Notes: a model not told the origin generated them from the sequence alone. A stretch of 64,000 nucleotides of DNA from Streptomyces sp. NBC_00271 (GCF_036178845.1 NZ_CP108070.1:6696001-6760000); one strand, 5' to 3'. Positions 1 through 9,669 are shown, counted from the first letter of the stretch. Made by a program: numbers and translations.

Positions 1-889
<889 letters not shown>

Positions 890-979
890 AGTTGCTCGCG
901 TCCACTGTGTTGGTTCTGAAACCACGAACAACCCCGTTGTCGGGCCACGGCAATGGTGCGGTAGTTACAGTTTCATAGT

Positions 980-1098
980 GTTTCGGTGGTCATAGCGTGA
1001 GGGAAACGCCCGGTTACATTCCGAACCCGGAAGCTAAGCCTCACAGCGCCGATGGTACTGCAGGGGGGACCCTGTGGGAGAGTAGGACGCCGCCGAAC
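980..1098 (+). rRNA. 5S ribosomal RNA
   Basis: This is a complete 5S rRNA of about 119 nt. It starts at GTTTCGGTGGTCATAGCG, has the conserved internal CGAACCCGGAAGCTAAG, and ends in GGACGCCGCCGAAC, which pairs with the 5' end. It follows the 23S gene after a spacer of about 90 nt, in the usual 23S-5S order of a Streptomyces rRNA operon. No tRNA gene is seen in the spacer or downstream. Confidence 0.96.
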
Positions 1099-1111
1099 TA
1101 ATTGTAGGGAG

Positions 1112-1145
1112 AACCCCCGTACCGGGAAATCGGTACGGGGGTTTT
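1112..1145 (+). terminator. rRNA operon terminator
   Basis: A 13-bp perfect stem (AACCCCCGTACCG paired with CGGTACGGGGGTT) with a 6-nt loop is followed by TTTT. It lies 14 nt after the 5S gene and has the form of an intrinsic terminator. Confidence 0.9.
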
Positions 1146-1172
1146 CTGCGTTCGGGGGTCTAGTGTTTTGTC

Positions 1173-1817
1173 ATGCGCTATGACTTGGTGATCTTCGACA
1201 ACGACGGCGTCCTCGTGGACAGTGAGCCGATCTCCAACACGATTCTGGCCGCCTATCTCACCGAACTCGGATACCCGACCTCGTACGAGGAGTCCATCCG
1301 GGACTACATGGGGTCTGCCATGCACCGCATCCACGAGCTCGTCCAGGAGCGGAGCGGGCAGCGGCTGCCGGAGGATTTCGACGACGTCTTTCACGGGCGG
1401 GTGTTCGCCGCCTTCGAGCGGGAGCTGCAACCCGTTCCCGGTGCCGTGCAGTTGCTGGAGAAGCTGGCCGCGGACGAGGTCCCGTACTGCGTGGCCTCCT
1501 CCGGGAGCCATGAGCGGATCCGGGTGGGGCATCGGAAGACCGGGCTCGACCGATGGTTCGACGAGGGGCGTGTCTTCAGCTCGCAGGATGTGGGGCGGGG
1601 CAAGCCGGCCCCCGATCTGTTTCTTTACGCGGCCGAGCGGATGAGCGTGGCGCCGGAGCGGTGTGTCGTCGTGGAGGACAGTCCGCTCGGGGTGCGGGCC
1701 GCGAACGCCGCGGGGATGGACGTGTACGGGTTCACCGCCATGACGCCGGCCGCCAAGCTCACCGGTGCCACTCAACTCTTCTCCGAGCTGGGAGAGTTGG
1801 CTGACCTGCTCGTATGA
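1173..1817 (+). CDS. HAD-superfamily phosphatase (phosphoglycolate phosphatase / beta-PGM-like)
   Basis: A 214-residue haloacid dehalogenase-like hydrolase, probably a cytoplasmic small-molecule phosphatase or phosphomutase. Motif I is FDNDGVLVDS with Asp9 as nucleophile and Asp11 as acid/base. Motif II Ser is about residue 110 (CVASSGS), the motif III Lys is in GKPAPDLF near residue 144, and motif IV is VVEDSPLG with Asp169. The alpha-helical cap between residues 15 and 85 places it in subfamily IA, with DNDGV matching beta-phosphoglucomutase/phosphatase members. It starts at an ATG just after the rRNA terminator with only a weak ribosome site. The substrate cannot be told from sequence. Confidence 0.9.
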   Translation: MRYDLVIFDNDGVLVDSEPISNTILAAYLTELGYPTSYEESIRDYMGSAMHRIHELVQERSGQRLPEDFDDVFHGRVFAAFERELQPVPGAVQLLEKLAADEVPYCVASSGSHERIRVGHRKTGLDRWFDEGRVFSSQDVGRGKPAPDLFLYAAERMSVAPERCVVVEDSPLGVRAANAAGMDVYGFTAMTPAAKLTGATQLFSELGELADLLV

Positions 1818-1951
1818 CGGCACCCATCGCGCGGCACTGACATTTGTCACGCCGAGCTCCGGACGATCGTTTCTGTTGGCGAGTGGGGTCCGACCGCGAA
1901 GCTGAGTACATCGGAACGGGACGTACACAGCGACGACGGAGGGACCCGATC

Positions 1952-2674
1952 ATGAGCATCACGGCCATCGAGACCAGCACTGGAGCGACCACCGTCGAGG
2001 CACCGGCAGCCACGAGCGCCGCTGCCGCCGCCAGGCCCAGCTTCCTGCCGCTGATCCTCGACGTGGCGGTGCCCGTCGGGTCGTACTACCTCCTCAAGAA
2101 CGGGTTCGGCATGAGCACCATGGCGGCCCTCGGCTGGAGCAGCGTGGTGCCGGCGGTGCGGACCGTGTGGGGCGTGGTGAAGGAGCGCAAGGCCAACGCC
2201 CTGGCCGGGCTGATCCTGTTCGTCAACGTCGTCGGGCTGGCGCTCAGCCTCGTCGCCGGTGACCCGCGGCTGATGCTGGCCAAGGACAGCGGGGTCAGCA
2301 GCGCGATCGGCATCGGCATCCTGGTCTCCGTGAAGCTCGGCAGGCCGATGATGACGGCGGGCATGAAGCCGTTCCTCATCAAGGGCGACGCGGCCAAGAA
2401 CGCCGCCTGGGACCGGCTGGCGGCAGGCTCCCCGCGGTTCCGGAAGGCCGAGCGGACCTTCTCCCTGGTCTGGGGCGTGGTGCTGCTCGGCGAGTGCGTC
2501 GCGCGGGTCGTGGGGGCGTACACCCTGCCGGTCGACACGATGGTCTGGCTGGGCACGGTCGTGATGATCGGTTCGATCGCGGTGGCCATCCTGGTCAGTG
2601 GGCGGCTGGCGGTCGGTCCGATGGAGAAGATGCTGGAGAACGACGTCGCCGGGACGATCCAGTCCAAGAGTTGA
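1952..2674 (+). CDS. VC0807-family integral membrane protein
   Basis: A 240-residue polytopic membrane protein. After an Ala/Thr-rich N-terminal tail of about 30 residues come roughly six hydrophobic segments, beginning with LPLILDVAVPVGSYYLL. The overall pattern, with a repeated PxxxxGxxK-like loop (LGRPMMTAGMKPFL), fits the VC0807 family of unknown function. The ATG at 1952 is preferred over a longer upstream frame because ACGGAGGG lies correctly before it and the upstream codons are arginine-rich junk. The gene is monocistronic by spacing. Confidence 0.8.
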   Translation: MSITAIETSTGATTVEAPAATSAAAAARPSFLPLILDVAVPVGSYYLLKNGFGMSTMAALGWSSVVPAVRTVWGVVKERKANALAGLILFVNVVGLALSLVAGDPRLMLAKDSGVSSAIGIGILVSVKLGRPMMTAGMKPFLIKGDAAKNAAWDRLAAGSPRFRKAERTFSLVWGVVLLGECVARVVGAYTLPVDTMVWLGTVVMIGSIAVAILVSGRLAVGPMEKMLENDVAGTIQSKS

Positions 2675-2734
2675 GCAAAATTCATCTTCGGCTGGATCTA
2701 CCCACCGGTATGCCGGGGCCCTACGCTCGCCGCC

Positions 2735-3985
2735 ATGACAGATGTGCTGCGTCGCGGTAGGGCCTCTTTGGCGTTCAGCTTCTTCGCTCAGGGCGCCGCC
2801 TTTGCCCTGCTCGTGACGCGCATTCCGGCCATCCAGGACCGGTACGGCGTCTCCGACGCTCTGCTGCCCGCGTTCCTGGCCGCCGTGCCGATCCTCGCCG
2901 GGGTCGGCAGCGTGACGACCGAGCAGCTGGTGAAGCGAATACGGCCCAGTCGGCTGCTGCGCTGGTCCCAGCCTGTTGTGCTCCTGGCGCTGCTCGGGGT
3001 CGGGGCGGGGGACCGGCTGGTCGAACTGGCGGTCGCGCTCGGTGCCTTCGGGCTCGCGGTCGGCGCGCTCGACGCGTCCATGAACATGCTCGGGGTGAGC
3101 CTCCAGCGGACGTACGGGCGCAGCATTATGCTCGGCTTTCACGCCACGTACAGCCTGGGCGGGATCGTGGGCGCCTCGCTCGCGTGGGTGGGGGCGCACT
3201 GGCACCTCTCGCTGTTGGTGTCCTATCTGCCGGTGGTGCTCGTGCTGCTGCCGGCGGCGTTCGTGGGGAGTCGGTGGTACGTCGACGGGGGCGCCGCCTC
3301 TGGTCTTGAGGCCGATGCCGATGCCAGTGTGGATGCGGAGGCCGGGAAGAGGCAGGGAGAGAGTGGGGCCCTGGTCTTCAGGCTGCTGTTGCCGCTGTGC
3401 CTGGTGATGACGTTCGCGTACATCGGGGACTCGACAGTTTCAAACTGGAGTGCGAAGTATCTGCAGGATGTGCTGGGCAGTTCGGAGCAGTTGGCGACCG
3501 TTCCCTACAACGTCTACATGGTGATGACGCTGGTGGGACGGGCCGTCGGGGACTTCGGGGTGCGGCGGTTCGGGGCGGTGGCCGTCGTACGGCTGGGGGC
3601 GGTCGTGGCGGCGCTGGGGTTCGCGGTGGTGGCGGTGGCACCGGGGGCGTGGGTCGGGATGCTCGGGTTCACGTTGCTGGGGCTGGGGTTGTGTGTGCTG
3701 GTGCCGCAGACGTTCGCGGCGGCCGGACGGTTGTTTCCCGGGGCTTCGGACGCTGCCATCGCACGGCTGAACATCTTCAATTACGTCGGGTTCTTGATCG
3801 GTTCGCCGTTGGTGGGGGCGTTGGGCGACGCCTGGAACTACCGGGGCGCCATGCTTGTGCCGATGGTGTTGGTCCTTGCGACCTTGGGGTACGCCCGCTC
3901 GTTCGCGCCCGAACCGGACCGATACGGTGACGGACATGAGCGGCCGCGCACAGCTGATGTGGGACGAGGCAGTAACGGGCTATGA
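2735..3985 (+). CDS. MFS transporter
   Basis: A 416-residue major facilitator superfamily permease with about twelve predicted helices and a long charged central loop (residues about 190-210, rich in Glu, Asp and Gly) between the two six-helix halves. The pattern of RIPAIQDRYGVSD after helix 1, and the second half beginning FRLLLPLCLVMTFAYIGD, resembles the sugar/drug exporter group of fucose-permease-like MFS proteins. The substrate is unknown. Its last 50 nt overlap the start of the downstream acuC-like gene in another frame, so the two are probably co-transcribed and translationally linked. Confidence 0.88.
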   Translation: MTDVLRRGRASLAFSFFAQGAAFALLVTRIPAIQDRYGVSDALLPAFLAAVPILAGVGSVTTEQLVKRIRPSRLLRWSQPVVLLALLGVGAGDRLVELAVALGAFGLAVGALDASMNMLGVSLQRTYGRSIMLGFHATYSLGGIVGASLAWVGAHWHLSLLVSYLPVVLVLLPAAFVGSRWYVDGGAASGLEADADASVDAEAGKRQGESGALVFRLLLPLCLVMTFAYIGDSTVSNWSAKYLQDVLGSSEQLATVPYNVYMVMTLVGRAVGDFGVRRFGAVAVVRLGAVVAALGFAVVAVAPGAWVGMLGFTLLGLGLCVLVPQTFAAAGRLFPGASDAAIARLNIFNYVGFLIGSPLVGALGDAWNYRGAMLVPMVLVLATLGYARSFAPEPDRYGDGHERPRTADVGRGSNGL

Positions 3986-5108
3986 CTTCGGCCCGGACCA
4001 TCCGATGGATCCAGTCCGGCTGGCGCTGACCCGGCGACTGGTCGATGCCTTCGGGCTCGATCGGGAGGTCGATGTCGTCGCGGCGAAGCCGGCCGGGGAG
4101 TCGACGTTGCGGCTCGTGCATCGTGAGGACTATGTCGAGGCGGTCAAGGTCGCGTCGGTGGATCCGGGGGCCGCGGATGCCTCGTACGGGCTCGGGACCA
4201 TGGACGATCCCGCCTTCGTGGGAATGCACGAGGTGTCGGCGCTGATCGCCGGGCAGTCGGTCGGGGCGGCGGAGGCGGTGTGGCACGGGGACGCGCTGCA
4301 CGCCGTGAACTTCGCGGGTGGGCTGCACCATGCGATGCCGGGCGGGGCGTCCGGGTTCTGCATCTACAACGACGCCTCTCTCGCGATCGCGCGGCTGCTG
4401 GAGCTGGGGGCCGAGCGGGTCGCGTACGTGGATGTCGATGTGCATCACGGGGACGGGGTGCAGGCGGCGTTCTGGGATGACCCCCGGGTTCTGACGATCT
4501 CGCTGCACGAGCATCCGCGGACGCTGTTCCCGCAGACCGGGTGGCCGGAGGAGACGGGGGCCTCCTCGGCGGAGGGCTCCGCCGTCAATGTCGCGCTGCC
4601 GGCCGGGACCGGGGACGCGGGGTGGCTGCGGGCGTTCCACTCCGTGGTGCCTGAGCTCGTCGCCGAGTTTCGGCCGCAGGTGCTGGTCACCCAGCACGGT
4701 GCCGACACCCACTTCGAGGACCCGCTCGCTCATCTGGCCGTCTCGCTCGACGCGCAGCGGGCCGTGCAGGTCGCCTGTCACGACCTGGCGCACGAGTACG
4801 CCGACGGGCGGTGGGTCGCGTTGGGTGGGGGCGGGTATGCGGTCGTGGACGTCGTGCCGCGGTCCTGGACGCATCTGGTCGCCGTCGCGGCGGGGCGGCC
4901 GATCGACCCCGAGACGGTGATTCCTGAGAGCTGGCGGCAGGAGGTCTTCGCTCGTACGCGGCAGTTGGCGCCCGTGCGGATGACGGACGGGCGGTGGCCC
5001 GTGTCCTGGAAGGGGTGGGAGTCCGGGTACGACCCGGCCGACCGCCTCGACCAGGCGATCGTTGCGACGCGCCGCGCGGTCTTCCCCCTTCGGGGCCTCC
5101 TGCCCTGA
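3936..5108 (+). CDS. acuC: Histone-deacetylase-family protein AcuC
   Basis: A 390-residue zinc-dependent deacetylase of the arginase/HDAC fold, similar to acetoin-utilisation protein AcuC, which deacetylates acetyl-CoA synthetase in Bacillus. Catalytic histidines lie in GGLHHAMPGGASGFC (His131/His132). Zinc ligands are Asp168 and His170 in YVDVDVHHGDGV plus an Asp in QHGADTHFEDP. A GGGGY motif lies near the C-terminus. The ATG at 3936 is chosen because the protein begins with the family-typical (M)WDEAVTGYDFGPDHPM. It overlaps the MFS gene by 50 nt. The family assignment is firm; the specific substrate is inferred. Confidence 0.9.
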   Translation: MSGRAQLMWDEAVTGYDFGPDHPMDPVRLALTRRLVDAFGLDREVDVVAAKPAGESTLRLVHREDYVEAVKVASVDPGAADASYGLGTMDDPAFVGMHEVSALIAGQSVGAAEAVWHGDALHAVNFAGGLHHAMPGGASGFCIYNDASLAIARLLELGAERVAYVDVDVHHGDGVQAAFWDDPRVLTISLHEHPRTLFPQTGWPEETGASSAEGSAVNVALPAGTGDAGWLRAFHSVVPELVAEFRPQVLVTQHGADTHFEDPLAHLAVSLDAQRAVQVACHDLAHEYADGRWVALGGGGYAVVDVVPRSWTHLVAVAAGRPIDPETVIPESWRQEVFARTRQLAPVRMTDGRWPVSWKGWESGYDPADRLDQAIVATRRAVFPLRGLLP

Positions 5109-5152
5109 CCCTTCTTCCTTCGCCCCCGCCGCCCCTACCCGACCCATCCCCA

Positions 5153-5508
5153 GGGGCTCCGCCCCTTCAACCCCGACGGGGCTCCGCCCCTGCACCCCTG
5201 CGGGGCTCCGCCCCTGCACCCCTGCGGGGCTCCGCCCCTGCACCCCTGCGGGGCTCCGCCCCTGCACCCCTGCGGGGCTCCGCCCCTGCACCCCTGCGGG
5301 GCTGCACCCCCGGATCCCTGCGGGGCTGCACCCCCGGATCCCTGCGGGGCTGCACCCCCGGATCCCTGCGGGGCTGCGCCCCCGGATCCCCTGCGGGGCT
5401 GCGCCCCGGATCCCCGCACCCCCTGCGGGGCTGCGCCCCGGATCCCTGCACCCCGCGGGGCTCCGCCCCCGCACCCCCGCAGCCTGCCCTCCGCGGGGCT
5501 TCGCCCCG
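5153..5508. repeat. 24-bp GC-rich tandem repeat array
   Basis: A 517-nt gap between acuC and the next gene holds about 14 copies of a GGGGCtccGCCCC mini-palindrome. Copies start at 5153, then at exact 24-nt steps from 5178 to 5370 (nine units), then at 5395, 5427, 5457 and 5494. The first units have spacer TGCACCCCTGC; after 5298 the type changes to GGGGCTGCACCCCCGGATCCCTGC. Because the period is divisible by three, several frames are open across it, but codon content and lack of start signals argue against a protein. Each unit can form a 5-bp hairpin. Confidence 0.9.
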
Positions 5509-5625
5509 CCCCCCGGAGGCCGGGCTCCCGTGCCCCGGATGGGGCTCTGTCGGGGGATAGGGGGCCAGAGTGTGCATTACGCCAAGTGTGGGGCGTTTTC
5601 GGGAAATTCGGGGTGAAGGGGGGGT

Positions 5626-6462
5626 GTGTGCGTCAGCATCGCTGTCGTGTTGAGCACCGGAGCATTACGTGCGCACCTGCTGGCGGCCCGGTTGGCCGGG
5701 CCCGTTGCCACCTCGCGTGAGGAGAGTCTGCGGAGTTATCGGCTTTTCGCGGCCCGCGATCCCCGTGTGCTGCTCGGGCTCGATCCCGAGTGGACGTGGG
5801 AGCAGCGGGATCTGATCGAGTTGATGGCCGACAAGTGTGGAGTTTCGGCCGATCCGACGCACACGAGTGGGCATGATGTGATCGACCCCGAGCGGACTCT
5901 GGTCGCGCTGGATTCCTTCGCGGCGCGACTCGGAACGGCGGCCCGGAAGCGTGAGCCGGTACTCCTCGGGACCGGTCACCCGCACCGTCTGCTCGGTTTC
6001 TACGCCGCCCTTGCGGACGCCCTGTCGGCGGCGGGATGTACCGTCCTCACCCCCGCGCAGGGTAGCTCTGTCGACATAACGACCCGGTTCGGCCTACGCA
6101 CGTACAACCTTGACTACGTACAAGGTGTCGCGCTGGTACGCGAACCCGGCACGCAAGCCCCCGGTGGTGCGACCGGCGCACATACCCACTCACCGCTGCC
6201 GGTTCGGACGGTTCTGGCGGCCGCCGCGGAGGGTGGCGGGCCGCTCCCGGAACTCGTCATCGGGGACCACGGCTGGGTCTGCGGAGCAGGTCAGCTGGGG
6301 TTCGAGGCCATGGGGCTGGCCGATACGGACGATCCTGCGCTCTTCGTCGGAGAGGCAGAGGGGCGGGTGTCCGTCGTCGTTCCGCTTGATGACGCTGTGC
6401 GGTCTGATTACTACCGACCGCTTACTCGCTATGTACTCAATCGAGCGTGTCTGTCACAGTAG
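5626..6462 (+). CDS. Conserved phosphatase-like protein of unknown substrate
   Basis: A 278-residue soluble protein starting at GTG after a purine-rich GGGGG stretch. It has no signal peptide or membrane segment. Features seen are an N-terminal hydrophobic strand SIAVVLSTGAL, a central GTGHPHRLLGFYAAL segment and a C-terminal GDHGWVCGAGQLG followed by DTDDPALFV. The arrangement resembles a conserved actinobacterial protein usually annotated simply as phosphatase, found next to the HTH protein seen downstream here. I recall the family only by overall similarity, so the enzymatic activity is not demonstrated. It lies directly downstream of the 24-bp repeat array. Confidence 0.65.
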   Translation: MCVSIAVVLSTGALRAHLLAARLAGPVATSREESLRSYRLFAARDPRVLLGLDPEWTWEQRDLIELMADKCGVSADPTHTSGHDVIDPERTLVALDSFAARLGTAARKREPVLLGTGHPHRLLGFYAALADALSAAGCTVLTPAQGSSVDITTRFGLRTYNLDYVQGVALVREPGTQAPGGATGAHTHSPLPVRTVLAAAAEGGGPLPELVIGDHGWVCGAGQLGFEAMGLADTDDPALFVGEAEGRVSVVVPLDDAVRSDYYRPLTRYVLNRACLSQ

Positions 6463-6591
6463 GCGGCCGATGCCATCTCCTCTTCCCCACTCGCATCACC
6501 CGCCCCTACATTGGGGAGTGAGCACGCAACGACGAAGAGTCACCGGAAGGGGAAGCCGGTGGCCGTCGAGTGCGGAAGGTTCAGGTGTGTC

Positions 6592-6804
6592 ATGGCTGCA
6601 GCTGGCGAGAGGCCTCTGAACGAGGTTCAGTTCCTTACCGTGGCGGAAGTCGCCTCGGTGATGCGAGTGTCGAAGATGACCGTGTACCGCTTGGTGCACA
6701 GCGGTCATCTGCCGGCGATCCGGGTGGGGAGGTCCTTCCGGGTGCCGGAGCAAGCGGTTCACGAGTATCTCCGCGAGAGCTATGTGGGGGTGGAGACAGC
6801 CTGA
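6592..6804 (+). CDS. Excisionase-type HTH DNA-binding protein
   Basis: A 70-residue MerR/excisionase-like winged-helix protein. The helix-turn-helix is LTVAEVASVMRVSKMTVYRLVHSGHLPAIRVG (approximately residues 15-46), followed by RSFRVPEQAVHEYL. This is the same architecture as BldC-type and Xis-type DNA-binding proteins. The ATG at 6592 is preferred over an upstream in-frame TTG because the conserved domain begins shortly after it, although the ribosome site is poor. Small proteins of this kind sit near bldN in Streptomyces, so a developmental role is plausible but inferred. Confidence 0.8.
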   Translation: MAAAGERPLNEVQFLTVAEVASVMRVSKMTVYRLVHSGHLPAIRVGRSFRVPEQAVHEYLRESYVGVETA

Positions 6805-6969
6805 CGGTTGCTTCGAGGGGTTCCCGAGAGGCCCTTGTGGTCACCTCGGGAATCCACTCGGATCCCCTCGATTACGACCTCAGCGCTCGGACGGGTAGGC
6901 TGGCCCCTCATAGGTCGTGTGGGCCCATGCAGCCCAGCACCGAGTAAAGAGAAGTGAGCGAGGGTAGTC

Positions 6970-7068
6970 GTGGGCTCTGTTATCAAGAAGCGGCGCAAGC
7001 GGATGGCCAAGAAGAAGCACCGCAAGCTGCTCAAGCGCACTCGCGTTCAGCGTCGCAACAAGAAGTAA
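6970..7068 (+). CDS. Ribosomal protein bS22-like / AURKAIP1-COX24 domain peptide
   Basis: A 32-residue, extremely basic peptide starting at [23 protein letters not shown] continues to a TAA stop at 7066-7068, with about half Lys or Arg. This matches the AURKAIP1/COX24 family, whose mycobacterial member bS22 is a small-subunit ribosomal protein sitting in rRNA near the decoding region. It is too short for default gene callers. A purine-rich GAGAAGTGAGCGAGGG precedes it. A strong palindrome follows 64 nt downstream. Confidence 0.9.
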   Translation: MGSVIKKRRKRMAKKKHRKLLKRTRVQRRNKK

Positions 7069-7131
7069 GACCGTGCCCCGGATCGCCGGGGCTCGTCCTT
7101 GCGCTTGTGCGAGCGCTGCGAACGGCGCGCT

Positions 7132-7165
7132 CTGTGGCCCCCCACCGGCCGGTGGGGGGCCACAG
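7132..7165. terminator. Perfect 34-bp palindrome downstream of bS22 gene
   Basis: CTGTGGCCCCCCACCGG (7132-7148) is followed at once by its exact reverse complement (7149-7165), then CCGTTTTCC. In RNA it gives a long GC hairpin consistent with a terminator for the bS22 gene. A perfect palindrome without loop is also what a DNA-binding site looks like. The rest of the 405-nt gap 7069-7473 shows no other gene or convincing signal. Confidence 0.7.
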
Positions 7166-7473
7166 CCGTTTTCCGGCCAGGCTTTCGGCGTACCGGCCTC
7201 CGCCGTCGCGGCGGCTTTCGCCCAGAGCGGGTACTTTCCGTGGGGAGCGGGCGCGCGTCTCCTGCGCGAGGGCCCCGGAGGGCGATGCTGTGCATACGCC
7301 CATGTGCCGGGTGGCTTGGTCTGATCGTACGTTCGTGGCTGTCGTCACTTCGTGCATCGGGCGGTCATCACAGCGCAACATCAACCCGCTAGGTTGGGGC
7401 ACACGGGGAACACGGCAGGGTACGAGCAGAGCTACGTCGGCTCACGTCCAGAACGGGAAGAGAGGCGCTGATC

Positions 7474-8535
7474 TTGGGGAAGGTCGTGCTCGTCACCGGA
7501 GTGGCCCGTCAGCTGGGAGGCCGGTTCGTACGACGGATCCAGCGTGACCCTCAGGTGGACCGGGTGATCGCCGTGGACGCGGTGCTGCCCGAGCACCATC
7601 TGGGCGAGGCCGAGTTCGTCCAGGCCGACATCCGCCAGCCCACGATCGCCCGCGTGCTCGCCGAGCACTCCGTCGACACGGTCGTCCACATGGACGTGAC
7701 GGGCATCGCGCTGGGCGGTGGCAGCCGGACGACGGTCAAGGAGACCAACGTCATCGGCACCATGCAGCTGCTGGGCGCCTGCCAGAAGTCCCCGTCGGTC
7801 AAGCGGCTCGTCGTGAAGTCCAGTACGAACGTCTACGGGTCCGCGCCGCGGGATCCTGCCGTGTTCACCGAGACCACCCCGCCCAAGTCGCTGCCCAGCG
7901 GCGGCTTCGCGAAGGACACGGTGGAGGTCGAGGGGTATGTGCGTGGCTTCGCGCGGCGGCGGCCCGACGTCGCCGTGTGTGTGCTGCGGTTCGCGAACAT
8001 CCTCGGGCCGAGCGCCGACTCGCCGCTCGCCTCGTACTTCGCGCTGCCGGTGCTGCCGACCGTCTTCGGCTACGACCCGCGGCTGCAGTTCGTGCACGAG
8101 GACGACGTGATCGAGGTGCTGCGGATCGCCTCGCACGATCCGCAGCGCGGCACGCTCAACAGCGGCACCTTCAACATCGCCGGAGACGGCGTCCTGTTGC
8201 TCTCGCAGTGCGCTCGACGCCTGGGCCGCCCCACGGTGCCTCTGCTGCTGCCGGCGCTCAGCTGGGCGGGCACGGTTGTGCGTACCCTGGGCGTGACGGA
8301 CTTCTCGCCGGAGCAGCTGCGGCTGCTCACCCACGGCAGGGTCGTGTCGACGAACCAGATGCGCGAGACGCTGGGCTACAAACCGAGATACTCGACCGCG
8401 GAGACCTTCGCGGACTTCGCACGCAGCCGGGGGCCCGGACTCCTGCCCCCCGAGGCCCTCGCGGGGGCCGTCGACCGGATCGCCGCGCTGCGTTACGTGG
8501 GTGGCGGCCACCCCCCGACACTGAGCGCCAACTGA
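7474..8535 (+). CDS. NAD-dependent epimerase/dehydratase-like protein
   Basis: A 353-residue extended short-chain dehydrogenase/reductase, starting at TTG after GGAAGAGAGG. A Rossmann glycine motif is visible in VLVTGVARQLGGRF near residue 5, with an acidic residue after beta-2 (VIAVDAVLP) suiting NAD(H). SSTNVYGSAPRD gives the catalytic Ser region. The usual YxxxK is not present where expected; GGFAKDTVEVEGY occupies that place, so the enzyme may be atypical or a binding protein. It is followed 14 nt later by an acyltransferase gene. The pair recurs upstream of rsbN-bldN in Streptomyces (remembered synteny). Confidence 0.82.
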   Translation: MGKVVLVTGVARQLGGRFVRRIQRDPQVDRVIAVDAVLPEHHLGEAEFVQADIRQPTIARVLAEHSVDTVVHMDVTGIALGGGSRTTVKETNVIGTMQLLGACQKSPSVKRLVVKSSTNVYGSAPRDPAVFTETTPPKSLPSGGFAKDTVEVEGYVRGFARRRPDVAVCVLRFANILGPSADSPLASYFALPVLPTVFGYDPRLQFVHEDDVIEVLRIASHDPQRGTLNSGTFNIAGDGVLLLSQCARRLGRPTVPLLLPALSWAGTVVRTLGVTDFSPEQLRLLTHGRVVSTNQMRETLGYKPRYSTAETFADFARSRGPGLLPPEALAGAVDRIAALRYVGGGHPPTLSAN

Positions 8536-8549
8536 GGAGCGCATCGACG

Positions 8550-9632
8550 ATGGCGGACGCCAAGGTCATTCCGTTCGACGACGACCGGTCGCGCGGGGGT
8601 GCTGTGCAGCGCCCGCCGCGGCGGCGGGCCGCGGGGAGCCGGCGCAAGGGCGATCCCGTGGTGGTACGTGAGGTCCAGCCCCTGCCCGGCCGGACCTTCC
8701 CGCAGGATGATGTTCCTGTGACGCGTGAGGAACAGCAGCCTCAGCCGTCGACGCCGAACGACGCGCCGTCGACGTCACAGGCACGGGTGAGCGGCGGGTT
8801 GGAACGGCGCGTCGCCGGTGGCCTCGCCTTCCTGCGCCGGCGCCTCACCGGTGACTACGAGATCGACGACTTCGGGTACGACCAGGAGCTCACCGAGCAG
8901 GTCCTGATGTCCCTGATCCGGCCGCTGTACGAGAAGTACTTCCGGGTCGAGGTGAAGGGCATCGAGAACATCCCGACCGACGGCGGCGCGCTGATCGTCG
9001 CCAACCACTCGGGCACCCTCCCGCTGGACGGCCTGATGATGCAGGTCGCCGTCCACGACAACCACCCCGAGAGCCGCCATCTGCGCCTTCTCGCGGCCGA
9101 CCTGGTGTTCATGCTGCCGGTGGTCAACGAGTTGGCCCGCAAGGCCGGCCACACCCTCGCCTGCGCCGAGGACGCCGAACGGCTCCTGGAGCGCGGCGAG
9201 CTGGTCGGTGTGATGCCGGAGGGCTTCAAGGGCATCGGCAAGCCGTTCGGCGAGCGCTACAAGCTCCAGCGCTTCGGCCGGGGCGGGTTCGTGTCGACGG
9301 CCCTGCGGCAGGGCGCCCCGATCATTCCGTGCTCGATCGTCGGCGCGGAGGAGATCTACCCGATGATCGGCAACGCGAAGACGTTGGCGCGGCTGCTGGG
9401 TTTCCCGTACTTCCCGATCACGCCGACCTTCCCGTGGCTGGGTCCGCTGGGCGCCGTCCCGCTTCCCACGAAGTGGACGATCCAGTTCGGCGAGCCGATC
9501 CCCACGGACGGCTATCCGCCGGAGGCCGCCGAGGACCCGATGCTGATGTTCAACCTGACGGACCAGGTCAGGGAGCAGATCCAGCACACGCTGTACAAGC
9601 TGCTGGTGCAGCGTCGGTCGGTCTTCTTCTGA
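8550..9632 (+). CDS. Lysophospholipid acyltransferase family protein
   Basis: A 360-residue glycerophospholipid acyltransferase (PlsC/LPLAT superfamily), likely peripheral on the membrane. Residues 1-85 are a disordered basic/proline-rich leader. The acyltransferase core starts with YDQELTEQVL, contains the catalytic VANHSGTLPLDG block (family variant of HX4D) and the glycerol-phosphate-binding MPEGFKGIGKPFGERYKL block. It starts at ATG 8550 behind GAGGAGC and sits 14 nt after the epimerase gene, so they form an operon. It converges with rsbN across a bidirectional terminator. Confidence 0.86.
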   Translation: MADAKVIPFDDDRSRGGAVQRPPRRRAAGSRRKGDPVVVREVQPLPGRTFPQDDVPVTREEQQPQPSTPNDAPSTSQARVSGGLERRVAGGLAFLRRRLTGDYEIDDFGYDQELTEQVLMSLIRPLYEKYFRVEVKGIENIPTDGGALIVANHSGTLPLDGLMMQVAVHDNHPESRHLRLLAADLVFMLPVVNELARKAGHTLACAEDAERLLERGELVGVMPEGFKGIGKPFGERYKLQRFGRGGFVSTALRQGAPIIPCSIVGAEEIYPMIGNAKTLARLLGFPYFPITPTFPWLGPLGAVPLPTKWTIQFGEPIPTDGYPPEAAEDPMLMFNLTDQVREQIQHTLYKLLVQRRSVFF

Positions 9633-9669
9633 CGGACATGCGGCCGGATGTTCCGTCGGCGATGGACGT

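Noticed and set aside
5153..5508. CRISPR array
   Set aside because: The units are contiguous 24-mers with no unique spacers and no cas genes nearby.
5062..5616. Long repeat-rich open frames over the 24-bp array
   Set aside because: They exist only because the repeat period is a multiple of three and lacks stops; several frames on both strands are open at once and none has a ribosome site.
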